From WHSW01 sp035296705 (lineage in GTDB: Bacteria > Actinomycetota > Thermoleophilia > Solirubrobacterales > 70-9): DNA of 41,362 nucleotides. Shown here one piece after another: positions 34,222-41,362 of this stretch (its first letter is position 1; each line of letters starts with the position of its first letter). The notes below the pieces were generated by a model. That model was not told where the DNA came from and ran no database searches. It saw nothing but the letters and a program-made list of their open reading frames with translations. The position numbers and the translations under genes were made by a program. The stretch covers positions 1 through 41,362 of the forward strand of contig DATHAL010000034.1 in the NCBI GenBank assembly GCA_035296705.1, read 5' to 3'.

Positions 34222-34352
34222 ACCCGCTCGAGCGCTTCTTCGCTTGGATCGTCACCGGCCCGGTGGGCCGCTTCATCGCCTTCTTCGCGGATCTCGCGGT
34301 CTACTGGTGGCGGTGGGTGACCGGTCGCAGCGTGGACCGGGGCGAGCGTTGA
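34218..34352 (+). CDS. 44-residue membrane protein coupled to the reductase-like gene
   Basis: A GTG overlaps the stop of the upstream gene (GTGA) and opens MNPLERFFAWIVTGPVGRFI, then AFFADLAVYWWRWVTGRSVD, ending RGER. There are one or two aromatic-rich membrane-associating helices with amphipathic ends. The overlap, the aromatic content and the sharp stop argue for a real small gene. I do not know its family. Confidence 0.6.
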   Translation: MNPLERFFAWIVTGPVGRFIAFFADLAVYWWRWVTGRSVDRGER

Positions 34353-34356
34353 GGGC

Positions 34357-35853
34357 TCAGCGGCCGGCGGCGTAGCCGAGGATCGTCTTGTCGGTCAGCC
34401 ACTCGACCGGCGCGCGATCGTCCGTGTAGACCTCGCCGCCGGGGAGCCGCGGCGCGAGCCGAGCCGCGTCGAACCGCGCGAGCTCGGCGAGGTTGCCGTG
34501 CAGGCGCGTTCCCGCCGCGGCCTCGAGGCGCGCCCCGGCCGCCGGCGCGTCGCTGCCGACCAGCAGCGTGTTCGTCTGCTCGACCGGATCGCGCCGGACG
34601 GTCGGGAATGCCGCCGCCATCGTCCGCCCGAGAACCGTCTCGAGGTCGTCGCTTCCCTCCGGGTGCCCGACATTGACGACCACCACGCCGCCAGGCGCGA
34701 GCCGGTCGCGCGCGAGCTCGAAGAACTCCCTGGTGGCCATGTAGAACGGGATGTACGGCTGGTGGTACGCGTCCACGACGATCATGTCGTAGCCGCCGCG
34801 AGAGCTCCGTAGCCAGGGTCGCGCGTCCTCGTCGAAGACCCTCAGCCGGGGGTTCGAGCCCATGTCGAAGTAGCGGTAACCGATCTCCGTCACCTTCGGA
34901 TCGAGCTCGACCGCGTCGACCTCCGCCCGCGGCCAGAAGCGGCCGTACTCCCGGGCGACAGTGCCGCCGGCGTTCCCGAGGATCGCGATCCGCTTCGGCG
35001 GCTCCGCGGAGGCGGCGAACGGGAGCACCAGGAAGCTGTCCCAGTAGTCGGCGGTCAGATAGCCGCGCGCCGGAAGCATCGAGTGGACCGCCTGCCCCTC
35101 GTTCAGCTCGAGGACACGGTCGCCGTCGTCCTGCTCGGTGACGCGGATGTACTGGTAGCGCGACTCGCCCTCGTAGAGGATCCGGCCGTCGTCGATCGCT
35201 TTCACGGTTCCAACCGGGAGCGCGATCACGACCGCGAGCAGCGCCGGGACCCCAGCGAACCGCCACCCGAGCCCGAGCGCCGCGACCACCGCGAGCGCCA
35301 GGGCGAAGGCGAGGAACGTCCGCTGGGTGCCGGCGAACGGGATCAAAACGAGCGCCGCCACCATCGTGCCGGCTAGCGAGCCGACGGTCGAGAGCGCGTA
35401 GAGGCGACCCGCGATGCGGCCCGAGTGCGCGACGTCCGGCACGGCGATCCGGATCGCCCACGGCGAGCAGGTCCCGAGCAGGACGATCGGCACACCGACG
35501 AGGACGAGGACGCCGAACAGCGACCCGACGAACGCGCCCGCCTCGATCTCGTCCAAGGCGTCCACGGAGACGTCTAGGAACGGGCGGGCGATGAACGGCA
35601 CCGCGGCCATGAGCACGGCCGCGGCGAGCACGGCGAGGCTGAGCGAGCGGACCTCGGGATGGCGATCGGCCAGTTTTCCCCCGAGCCAGTAGCCAGTCGA
35701 CAGTGCCACCAGGACGACGGCGATCGTGTTCGCCCAGACGATCGTGGAGGCACCGAAGAAGGGTGCGATCAGCCGCGCCGCGGCAATCTCGGCGCCGAGA
35801 CTCGCGGTGCCGACGACAAACACGAGCAGGTAGAGGAAGCGGTGCTCTCTCAC
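34357..35853 (-). CDS. Membrane protein with C-terminal spermidine-synthase-like methyltransferase fold
   Basis: A 498-residue protein. Residues 1-215 hold seven or eight membrane segments (FLYLLVFVVGTASLGAEIAA, TIVWANTIAVVLVALSTGYW, LLALVLIPFAG-type runs). The C-terminal half is a polyamine-synthase fold: RIAILGNAGGTVAREYGRF (glycine loop), VDAVELDPKVTE, and VVDAYHQPYIPFYMATREFF with the catalytic-type Asp, then LAPGGVVVVNVG. Fused transporter-synthase proteins of this type are widespread and mostly uncharacterised. The enzyme would act at the inner face of the membrane, perhaps aminopropylating an unusual substrate. No speD is nearby. The GTG overlaps the ctaG stop as GTGA. Confidence 0.85.
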   Translation of the reverse strand: MREHRFLYLLVFVVGTASLGAEIAAARLIAPFFGASTIVWANTIAVVLVALSTGYWLGGKLADRHPEVRSLSLAVLAAAVLMAAVPFIARPFLDVSVDALDEIEAGAFVGSLFGVLVLVGVPIVLLGTCSPWAIRIAVPDVAHSGRIAGRLYALSTVGSLAGTMVAALVLIPFAGTQRTFLAFALALAVVAALGLGWRFAGVPALLAVVIALPVGTVKAIDDGRILYEGESRYQYIRVTEQDDGDRVLELNEGQAVHSMLPARGYLTADYWDSFLVLPFAASAEPPKRIAILGNAGGTVAREYGRFWPRAEVDAVELDPKVTEIGYRYFDMGSNPRLRVFDEDARPWLRSSRGGYDMIVVDAYHQPYIPFYMATREFFELARDRLAPGGVVVVNVGHPEGSDDLETVLGRTMAAAFPTVRRDPVEQTNTLLVGSDAPAAGARLEAAAGTRLHGNLAELARFDAARLAPRLPGGEVYTDDRAPVEWLTDKTILGYAAGR

Positions 35854-36722
35854 GGGCTGTGCCCAAGGATCCGCTCGCGCAGCCGCTCGCCCTGGCCGGA
35901 GGCGACGGCCCGGGCGGCGCGCGCCGGATCGAGTTCGAACCCGTGGGCCTCGGCGAGCTCGATCAGCTCCTGCTTCTCGGCGCTGCGGTTGGCCGCGCGG
36001 AAGAAGAGCCAGGTGAACAGTCCGAGGGTGACGAGCCCGGTCCAGATCATCATCACGTTCCCGGCCGCCCCCTGGTCGGCGAGCGGACTGATGTCCCACT
36101 CGGCCTCGCCGGGCGCGTAGTCGGGGTAAAGCACGGAGCCCGACCAGATGAGGACGTTGGCGAGGACGGCCTCTCCGAACCGGACGACGACGATGTAGAG
36201 CAGCTTGGCGCCGTCGCCGAACCAGGCCGGCTTGGGCAGCGGCCCGACCAGGGGCAGCCACATCGCGAGCCCGAAGGCGAAGAAGCAGCCGTGCTGCGCG
36301 AGGTGGAGCACGGCGCTGTCCAGGACGCCCTGATAGAGCGCCGAGAGGTGCCAGAGGTACAGGTTGAGCGCCCAGATCGGCAGCGCGACGAGCGGGTGGC
36401 CGAGCACGCGCAGCCAGGCGAACGGGCGGCGGGCGAGGAGCGGCTGGAGGATCGGGCCCGTGAGCCCGAGCGCGACCAGCAGACCGGCGAGGTCGCCGAT
36501 CAGGAGGTGCTGGACCATGTGGGCGACGACGATCTCCTCCGCGACGCCGCTGAGCGGTGGCACGTCGGAGACGATCAGGACGAGGATCCCCGCACCGAAC
36601 GAGATCTGCCGCCAGACGCCGACCGGCCGGCCGCGCTCGGCGAGCGTCCGCACGCGCCGCCCGTACGCGGCAGCGGCGGCGATCAGTAAAAGCGGCGCCA
36701 GGACGTCGATCAGCGTGCCCAC
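35850..36722 (-). CDS. ctaG: CtaG-family cytochrome c oxidase assembly protein
   Basis: A 290-residue polytopic protein of the caa3-type CtaG family, linked to copper insertion into heme-copper oxidase. About seven to eight helices; the conserved residues include DVPPLSGVAEEIVVAHMVQH (His in helix 3), LWHLSALYQ, LHLAQHGCFF and PDYAPGE. No oxidase genes occur in the window. The C-terminal 50 residues are cytoplasmic and charged (KQELIELAEAHGFELDPARA). TACGCT lies eight bases before the GTG. The spermidine-synthase-like gene is coupled to it. Confidence 0.85.
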   Translation of the reverse strand: MGTLIDVLAPLLLIAAAAAYGRRVRTLAERGRPVGVWRQISFGAGILVLIVSDVPPLSGVAEEIVVAHMVQHLLIGDLAGLLVALGLTGPILQPLLARRPFAWLRVLGHPLVALPIWALNLYLWHLSALYQGVLDSAVLHLAQHGCFFAFGLAMWLPLVGPLPKPAWFGDGAKLLYIVVVRFGEAVLANVLIWSGSVLYPDYAPGEAEWDISPLADQGAAGNVMMIWTGLVTLGLFTWLFFRAANRSAEKQELIELAEAHGFELDPARAARAVASGQGERLRERILGHSP

Positions 36723-36730
36723 AACGCCGC

Positions 36731-36736
36731 AGCGTA
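36731..36736 (-). promoter_or_regulatory. Candidate -10 (TACGCT) for leaderless ctaG
   Basis: TANNNT hexamer 8 bases before the GTG start, in the 43-base gap between corA and ctaG. Confidence 0.45.
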
Positions 36737-36744
36737 GCGGCCGA

Positions 36745-36764
36745 AAACCCCCGTCCTGATGGGG
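36745..36764 (-). terminator. Short hairpin with U-run after corA
   Basis: CCCC-ATCAGGAC-GGGG followed by GTTTTC on the minus strand, one base after the corA stop. The stem is only 4 bp, so it is a weak terminator at best. Confidence 0.4.
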
Positions 36765-36765
36765 A

Positions 36766-37740
36766 TCAGAGCCAGTGGATGCGCCGGAAGAACCGGTGCA
36801 GGACGGCCACTGCGACGGCCATCATCGCGAGCGCCACCCAGTAGCCCCAGGGCTCGTCGAGCTCCGGCATATCGGTGAAGTTCATCCCCCAGATCGAGGC
36901 GAGGAACGTGGGCACCGCGATGATTGCCGCCCAGGCCGAGATCGTCCTCACGACCTCGTTCTGCCGCACGCTCTGAAGCGCCGCGTTCGCCTGGAGGATC
37001 GAGGTCAGGAGCTCCCGCTGGGCTGTCACCTCCTCGTCCACGCGCCGCGCGTGATCGGCGACGTCGCGGAAGTAGCGCCGGAGCTGCTCGTCCATGTTCG
37101 GGAAGGCGCCGCGCTCGAGCGACTCGAGCGGTGCGAGCAGCGGCGCCGTGGCGTTGTGGAACTCGATCACCTCGCGCTTCAGCAGGTAGATGCGCTGGGT
37201 CGAGTCGACCTGGCTCGAGAAGATCTCGGTCTCGACCTCGGTGATGTCGTCGTCGATGCCGGCGACCACGGGCGCATAGTCGTCGACGACCTTGTCCAGG
37301 ATCGCCCACACCGCCGCCGCGGGGCCCGCGCGCAGCAGGTCCGGGTTCGCCTCGAGGCGGGAACGCGCCTCCCCGAGCTCACCGGCCTTGCCGTAGCGGA
37401 CCGCGATCACGTAGGCGCTCGAGAGGAAGAGCATGATCTCGCCGAACTCGACGATCTCGCGCGCGTCGTCGTAGCGCGCCGGCCGCAAAACGACGAAGTA
37501 GGAGTCCTCGTAGTCCTCGAGCTTCGGCCGCTGGTGCGCCTCGGTCGCGTCCTCGAGCGCCAGGTCGGGGAGGCCGAACTTCGCCCCGACCTCCTCGAGC
37601 TCGGCGCGGGTCGGCTCGAGCAGCCCGAGCCAGACAAAGCCGTCCTCCGCGCGCATGCAGCGCGCGGCCGCATCGGCGAGCTCCAGCTTGCCCTCGTGCT
37701 GACGGACGCCGTCGCGGTAGTGCGCGCAATCGACGATCAC
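36766..37740 (-). CDS. corA: CorA-type divalent cation transporter
   Basis: Magnesium/cobalt channel protein of 324 residues. A cytoplasmic alpha/beta domain (WLGLLEPTRAELEEVGAKFG, LEDATEAHQRPKLEDYEDSY) leads into the long stalk helix (RIYLLKREVIEFHNATAPLL). Two C-terminal membrane helices follow, with the selectivity motif GMNF in FLASIWGMNFTDMP and a basic end RRIHWL. GTG start. lemA lies upstream on the same strand, but 48 bases apart. Confidence 0.94.
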   Translation of the reverse strand: MIVDCAHYRDGVRQHEGKLELADAAARCMRAEDGFVWLGLLEPTRAELEEVGAKFGLPDLALEDATEAHQRPKLEDYEDSYFVVLRPARYDDAREIVEFGEIMLFLSSAYVIAVRYGKAGELGEARSRLEANPDLLRAGPAAAVWAILDKVVDDYAPVVAGIDDDITEVETEIFSSQVDSTQRIYLLKREVIEFHNATAPLLAPLESLERGAFPNMDEQLRRYFRDVADHARRVDEEVTAQRELLTSILQANAALQSVRQNEVVRTISAWAAIIAVPTFLASIWGMNFTDMPELDEPWGYWVALAMMAVAVAVLHRFFRRIHWL

Positions 37741-37788
37741 ACCGCGGCTTTCAGCCCCGGCGCGGCCGCTCCTGCTTTGTTTACGGCC

Positions 37789-38370
37789 CTACTGCGCGGG
37801 CGCGGCAGGCGGCTGCGTGAACGAAACCGCGACCGGCTCGCGCTCGGCGGCGTCCTCGATCTCGAAGAACTCGCGCGGGGTGAAGCCGCCCTGGTTGGCG
37901 ACGACCGAGTTCGGGAAGATCTGGATCTGCGTGTTGTAGGCCTGGACGTTGGAGTTGTAGATCCGGCGCGAGGCCTGGATCTCGTCCTCGAGCTCGCTCA
38001 GGTTGCGCGAGAGCTGCTGGAAGTTCTCGGTCGCCCGCAGCTCCGGGTACTGCTCGGCGACGACGCGCAGCCCACCGAGCGCCTGGCTCAGCATGCCCTC
38101 AGCCTGGCTCGCCTCCGCCGGCCCCTGAGCCTGCATCGCGGCCGCGCGAGCCTCCGTCACTCGCTGAAACGTCTCGCGCTCGTGCTGCGCGTATCCCTTC
38201 ACGGTCTCGACCAGGTTCGGGACGAGGTCGTGGCGCCGCTTGAGCTGGACATCGATGCCCGACCAGGCCTCGTCGACGCGGTTGCGCGCGCCGACCATCG
38301 AGTTGCGGATCAGGATGTAGATCAAGCCGATCAGCAGCAGGACGCCGATCACGATCAGGACTACGACCAT
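37789..38370 (-). CDS. lemA: LemA family protein
   Basis: A 193-residue protein with one N-terminal membrane helix (2-22) and a long helical bundle. Signatures: RNRVDEAWSGIDVQLKRRHD, LVPNLVETVKGYAQHERETF, AEQYPELRATENFQQL, then RIYNSNVQAYNTQI and FFEIED. The function of LemA is not settled; it is often near a Htp/YcaI-type protease, absent here. AAGGAG lies seven to eight bases before the ATG, so it has a normal leader. Confidence 0.93.
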   Translation of the reverse strand: MVVVLIVIGVLLLIGLIYILIRNSMVGARNRVDEAWSGIDVQLKRRHDLVPNLVETVKGYAQHERETFQRVTEARAAAMQAQGPAEASQAEGMLSQALGGLRVVAEQYPELRATENFQQLSRNLSELEDEIQASRRIYNSNVQAYNTQIQIFPNSVVANQGGFTPREFFEIEDAAEREPVAVSFTQPPAAPAQ

Positions 38371-38404
38371 TGCGGGGTCTCCTTCTAGGTGGTGGTTCGC
38401 CTGA

Positions 38405-38774
38405 TTATGGACTACTCGGGGCGTCCGCCGAAACGGGCTCGAGAACGGAGAGTCGCCGGAGAGCGGACTCGACCAGGTTGAGCGAGAGCCCAGTCTCCTC
38501 GAGCGCGTCGAGACGACCGAGCTCGTAGGCGAGCCCGACCGCGTCGGCCGAGGCGATCGCGCTTTCGATCGCGTCCGAGTACGCGCTGCCCTCCTCCTCG
38601 CCGGAGGCCGCCAGCTCGCGGAGCCGGCGAAGCCCGCTGTCGCGGGGCGACCGCCGGCCCGAGTGCCACGGCGCCGACCGCGGGCGCGCGTCGCGGCGGC
38701 TGTCCGCTCGGCGTGTACGTCTCGGCCAGCGCCCCCTGGCGTCTGAGGCGCTCGATGTGCTGGTAGACGGTCAA
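38405..38774 (-). pseudogene. Third gene of the sigma-ogt operon, unknown family, one-base frameshift
   Basis: A TTG overlaps the ogt stop (TTGA) and opens MTVYQHIERLRRQGALAETY, then TPSGQPPRRAPAVGAVALGP. In that frame the protein then degenerates to Arg/Gly repeats, but the next frame continues well: DSGLRRLRELAASGEEEGSA, YSDAIESAIASADAVGLAYE and LGRLDALEETGLSLNLVESA, ending at a TAA. The switch fits one extra C in the GCCCC run near 38650. The whole region, less one base, is exactly 123 codons. A helical, acidic C-terminus suggests a small regulatory or scaffold protein. I do not recognise the family. Confidence 0.6.
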
Positions 38775-39406
38775 TCCCCGCGGATGACGCCCTCGTGCTC
38801 GAGGAGGAACCGCTTCATCTCGGGGCCGCCGCCGTAGTTGCCGAGCACGCCCCCCGATCGGAGAACGCGGTGGCACGGCACGACGAGCGGGATCGGGTTC
38901 GTCCCGAGAGCCGTGCCGGCAGCGCGGTAGGCGCGCGCGTTGCCGGCTTCGCCGGCGACCTCGGCGTAGGTCTTGGTGGCACCGAACGGGAGCTTCGCCG
39001 TCGCGCGCAGGACGCGGCCGTAGAAGCCGGGCGGCACCAGCGTCCAATCGAGGTCCAGCTCGAACCGGCGGCGACTGCCCGCGAAGTACTGATCGAGCTC
39101 GCGGCGCGCCTGGTCGAGCCGAGCCGGGAGCTCGAGCACACGTGGCGAGATCCCATCCGCCAGCTTCTCGAGGAACTCGTCCGGGTCCCGGTTCGGAAGC
39201 GCGACGGCGACGATGCCCCGCTCGGTGGCGGCCACGTAACCCGTCCCCAGCGGCGAGTCGTAGCTCGCGTAGGCGACGTCGAGGAGCTGCTCGCGCTCGG
39301 CGAGCTCCGCGACCCGCGCCGCCGCGGCGGCCGCCCGATCCTCGCCGTCCCCGCGCAGGACGTCCTTGATCCTCGCGATCCCGATGTCTCCGTGCTGAGC
39401 GCTCAT
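38771..39406 (-). CDS. ogt: Methylated-DNA-protein-cysteine methyltransferase with N-terminal extension
   Basis: Repairs O6-alkylguanine by transferring the alkyl group to Cys 178 in the PCHRVL motif (IPLVVPCHRVLRSGGVLGNY). The DNA-binding helix-turn-helix is TKTYAEVAGEAGNARAYRAA. The N-terminal domain has YDSPLGTGYVAATERGIVAV. The first 42 residues (GIARIKDVLRGDGEDRAAAA) are extra and helical. The ATG overlaps the sigma stop as ATGA, so expression is tied to the sigma factor. 211 residues. Confidence 0.93.
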   Translation of the reverse strand: MSAQHGDIGIARIKDVLRGDGEDRAAAAAARVAELAEREQLLDVAYASYDSPLGTGYVAATERGIVAVALPNRDPDEFLEKLADGISPRVLELPARLDQARRELDQYFAGSRRRFELDLDWTLVPPGFYGRVLRATAKLPFGATKTYAEVAGEAGNARAYRAAGTALGTNPIPLVVPCHRVLRSGGVLGNYGGGPEMKRFLLEHEGVIRGD

Positions 39407-39900
39407 CGCGCCTCCTCTCGATCGATCATCCCCCGCAGCGCCGCGACGCCGTCGGCGACACGTCGCCGCGCCGCCGCCTCGCTGCAATCAAGCGCCTCCC
39501 CGATCTCCCGATAGGAGAGATCGGCGGCGTAGCGCAGCGCGATGGCGCTGCGTTGCACGTCGCTGAGCGCGGCCACCGCAGCCCAGACCTCACCGTCGAG
39601 TTCCCCGAGCCCGCCGCTCGCCGGCGGCGCGGGGTGCTCCGGGAGCTCGTCGCGCGGCTCCGGCCGCCGGGCGCGGGCGCGATGGTGATCGATCGCCTTG
39701 CGGCGAGCGATCGTCATCACCCAGGCGCGCGGGTGGCGCCCGTCCATCTCCTCGTAGGCCCGAAGCGCGGCGATGAACGTCTCCTGAAAGCAGTCCTCGG
39801 CGTCGTTGGGCCCGACCATCGCGCGCAGGAACCCCAGCACCGGGGCGCGGTGCTCGTCGAGGAAGCGCTGGAACGGTGGCCTTGCAGCGATCGCGGACAC
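39403..39900 (-). CDS. ECF-family RNA polymerase sigma factor, first gene of the ogt operon
   Basis: A 165-residue compact group 4 sigma factor. Region 2: DAEDCFQETFIAALRAYEEM then RAWVMTIARRKAIDHHRARA. Region 4: LSDVQRSAIALRYAADLSYR followed by EIGEALDCSEAAARRRV. There is no anti-sigma gene beside it; the partner is the co-translated DNA-repair gene ogt. An alkylation- or stress-linked regulon is a reasonable inference, not shown. GTG start; the divergent secreted-orphan gene lies 102 bases away. Confidence 0.9.
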   Translation of the reverse strand: MSAIAARPPFQRFLDEHRAPVLGFLRAMVGPNDAEDCFQETFIAALRAYEEMDGRHPRAWVMTIARRKAIDHHRARARRPEPRDELPEHPAPPASGGLGELDGEVWAAVAALSDVQRSAIALRYAADLSYREIGEALDCSEAAARRRVADGVAALRGMIDREEAR

Positions 39901-40002
39901 TCCGAAGGTGAAACGTCCAGACGAGCGTATTCGTGAGCCGCCGCGGTCCCGTTCATAGACTGCGCCGCCAGGGATCGCGAACTCCGACTGGAGGTATTTC
40001 TG

Positions 40003-40467
40003 ATGCGCAGGAAGTGGATCGCGGGCGTCGCTGCGCTTGCGGCGATCGGCGGGACCACGGCGGCGGCCGCAAACGTCATGGACGGCGGCGCGGAGCCCAC
40101 GGCCCGTCCCAACTACGCGACGGTCACCGTCGATCTGAGCGAGAGGCGGCCCGCGCTCGCGCGGCGGGCCAAGTCGAACTCGAGGCCGAAGATCGTCTAT
40201 TTGAAGAGCGCGACCTCCGATCCGATCAGCACCGCGGACACGAGTGCCGGCGGACTCGGCCCGTACATCAGCATCAAGCTGAAGGGCTGCAAGAAGGTGA
40301 TCGACGGGGGCATCGTCCCGAGCGATACCGACCTCTACGTGCAGGGGAGCTGGGTCAAGAGCCCGCGCGTCTACGAGGTCCTGGTCGGGCTCGACGACGC
40401 GGCGCTCGCAGAGCGGCCGACGTTCACGTTCGGTTCGTTTCTGACCTGTCTCAAGGGAGCGACGTAG
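40003..40467 (+). CDS. Secreted protein of unknown function
   Basis: A 154-residue protein. GGAGG lies eight bases before the ATG. A signal peptide covers about residues 1-23 (KWIAGVAALAAIGGTTAAAA). The mature part is strand-rich (RPKIVYLKSATSDPISTADT, then GPYISIKLKGCKKVIDGGIV) and has two Cys that could pair (KGCKK and LTCLK). No catalytic motif or known domain was recognised. It is divergent from the ECF sigma gene and its 3' end overlaps the DUF2283 gene by 17 bases. Confidence 0.75.
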   Translation: MRRKWIAGVAALAAIGGTTAAAANVMDGGAEPTARPNYATVTVDLSERRPALARRAKSNSRPKIVYLKSATSDPISTADTSAGGLGPYISIKLKGCKKVIDGGIVPSDTDLYVQGSWVKSPRVYEVLVGLDDAALAERPTFTFGSFLTCLKGAT

Positions 40468-40732
40468 GGCTTCTCATCGCGGCCTCGACGCCCTGGAGGC
40501 GCTCGCGCTCGCCCGAGGGCAGAGTCACGTAGACGGCGCCGTCGCGCTCGAGCCGCTCGCGCGGCTCCATGACGATGATCCCGACCGGTCGTCCCCCCTC
40601 GTCGAACGTCCAGGTATCGCCCTCCGCGGTTCGCTCCCGAGACGCCTCCGGCGCGGTCGTCATCCGCCCGTAGAGAACATCGCTGGGCGGGTCGTAGGTG
40701 ACGTAGGCGAACGAGTAGCGACCGGTGCGCAT
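40451..40732 (-). CDS. DUF2283-like small protein
   Basis: A 93-residue protein with the pattern YVTYDPPSDVLYGRM, then a middle acidic loop, then TWTFDEGGRPVGIIVMEP, which is the compact beta fold of DUF2283 (YD...D.LY..., ...D..GR.VGIE). The Glu usual after GI is Ile here. The ATG is preceded by TATCAA at eight bases, near the leaderless pattern. Function unknown; relatives sit near toxin-antitoxin and mobile loci, but none is recognised beside it. Confidence 0.6.
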   Translation of the reverse strand: MRTGRYSFAYVTYDPPSDVLYGRMTTAPEASRERTAEGDTWTFDEGGRPVGIIVMEPRERLERDGAVYVTLPSGERERLQGVEAAMRSPTSLP

Positions 40733-40777
40733 CGGCTTCGTTGATAGCAGAGCGGGGCGCTTTGCAAGACTCGCGGC

Positions 40778-41185
40778 GTGGCCGAGCTTCACCCCGAAGC
40801 CCGCGCGCTGCTCGAGGGTGCGAACTTCGTCAGCCTCGCGACCTTGACGCGCGACGGAGCCCCGCATGCGACCACCGTGTGGTGGACCTTCGAGCGCGGA
40901 CGGCCGTGCTTCTTCACCCAGCCGCAGTCGTTGAAGGCACGCAACATCGCCGCGGATCCGCGGGTGGCGATGACGATCGTCGATCGCGCCAATCCGTACC
41001 GGACGGGCCAGCTCCGCGGCGAGGTGGTCGAGACGGTCGAGGGCGCGCAGGCCCTCGAGATCATCGACGGCATGGCGCGCAAGTACACCGGCGAGGACTT
41101 CCCGTGTCGCGCCGGGGTCGTCTACCTGATCGAGGTGGCGCACTCGCGGTTCACCGAACTGCCGTTCTCGGACACCCCCGGCTAG
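40778..41185 (+). CDS. Pyridoxamine 5'-phosphate oxidase-fold / F420- or FMN-dependent reductase-like protein
   Basis: A 135-residue split-barrel protein. FVSLATLTRDGAPHATTVWW is the first hairpin, RPCFFTQPQSLKARNIAADP the cofactor-phosphate binding part, RVAMTIVDRANPYR the next strand, GEVVE the fifth. In actinobacteria this small PPOX class often uses F420; FMN is the other option. GTG start with no clear Shine-Dalgarno. Confidence 0.8.
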   Translation: MAELHPEARALLEGANFVSLATLTRDGAPHATTVWWTFERGRPCFFTQPQSLKARNIAADPRVAMTIVDRANPYRTGQLRGEVVETVEGAQALEIIDGMARKYTGEDFPCRAGVVYLIEVAHSRFTELPFSDTPG

Positions 41186-41247
41186 TCGCCCGCCGGCTCG
41201 GGCGGCTCCGGGATCGCGATCGAGACGATCACCGGGGCGGCGTCTAC

Positions 41248-41362
41248 TCAGCGATGTGCGGGCGCCTCTCCGGAGAGCAGTGCGAGCCCATGCGGGAGCG
41301 CCTCGACGACCGCCGCGCCGGCCTGGTCGATCGATCTCGGGCTGCCCGGGAAGTTCACGATC
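41248..41362 (-). CDS. C-terminal end of a MogA/MoaB-type molybdenum cofactor protein, cut by window edge
   Basis: The frame entering from the right edge reads IVNFPGSPRSIDQAGAAVVE followed by ALPHGLALLSGEAPAHR and a TGA. NFPGSP plus PHGLALL is the characteristic C-terminal segment of MogA/MoaB (NLPGSP..., LPH...LL), which adenylates molybdopterin. Only 38 codons are visible. Confidence 0.75.
   Translation of the reverse strand, partial: IVNFPGSPRSIDQAGAAVVEALPHGLALLSGEAPAHR

Noticed and set aside
34357..36261. Longer spermidine-synthase-like frame starting inside ctaG
   Set aside because: The first 136 residues are Arg/Gly-rich antisense-like translation; the GTGA overlap gives the natural start.
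41188..41247. Small open frame IVSIAIPEPPEPAGD after the MogA/MoaB-like stop
   Set aside because: Fifteen residues in frame after a TGA, with no initiation signal; too short to support.

Overview
The window reads as one chromosomal segment of a high-GC actinobacterium. The class Thermoleophilia (Solirubrobacterales-like) is my best guess. It rests on the blocks mreBCD-mrdA-rodA-rne-rplU-rpmA and obgE-proB-proA-nadD-rsfS, on a leaderless-type promoter style, on ECF sigma factors, and on a mix of secreted beta-helix and hydrolase proteins. I did no database search. Most genes lie on the minus strand. No CRISPR array, insertion sequence or rRNA was seen, and no gene-free stretch exceeds about 200 bases.

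Layout: 1-2886 holds two alpha/beta hydrolases and an NTF2-like protein. 2831-3577 is a compact accessory locus: a Phd/YefM antitoxin remnant with a frameshift, an intact tRNA-Ala(GGC), and a PD-(D/E)XK nuclease of the I-Ssp6803I-like kind whose open frame runs through the tRNA. A perfect LexA (SOS) box covers the nuclease start. 3713-9348 is the DivIVA-like / rsfS / nadD / proA / proB / obgE run. 9457-11625 is an inserted module: a secreted endonuclease/exonuclease/phosphatase-fold protein and an ECF sigma / zinc anti-sigma pair. 11691-19975 is the growth and cell-shape block: L27, L21, RNase E/G, RodA, PBP2, MreD, MreC, MreB, many with overlapping stop and start codons. 20093-26508 carries maf, ndk, a membrane zinc-ribbon protein, a secreted amidase, folC and valS. 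26583-28639 has a relic of an MMPL transporter and a secreted CSLREA / choice-of-anchor Q beta-helix protein. 28683-33045 is clpX, clpP and tig, with a frameshifted DUF559 endonuclease-like gene inserted antisense between clpX and clpP. 33085-38370 has an aldo/keto reductase-like protein with a 44-residue membrane protein, a membrane spermidine-synthase-like protein, CtaG, CorA and LemA. 38405-41362 has an ECF sigma / Ogt / frameshifted third-gene operon, a secreted orphan, a DUF2283 protein, a PPOX-fold protein and the 3' end of a MogA/MoaB gene.

How it works together: the central part is housekeeping (elongation machinery, ribosome assembly and silencing, proline synthesis, folate, protein quality control). 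Two patterns cut across it. First, at least eleven genes have a TANNNT hexamer 6-11 bases before the start codon and no Shine-Dalgarno, which points to leaderless mRNAs. Second, several essential genes lack ATG/GTG/TTG at the family-expected N-terminus. rne has a very strong Shine-Dalgarno in front of CTG, folC and possibly maf look CTG-started, and nadD and the DivIVA-like gene have no ordinary start at all. Three accessory genes carry small indels in short runs, so gene decay and sequence error both need to be considered.
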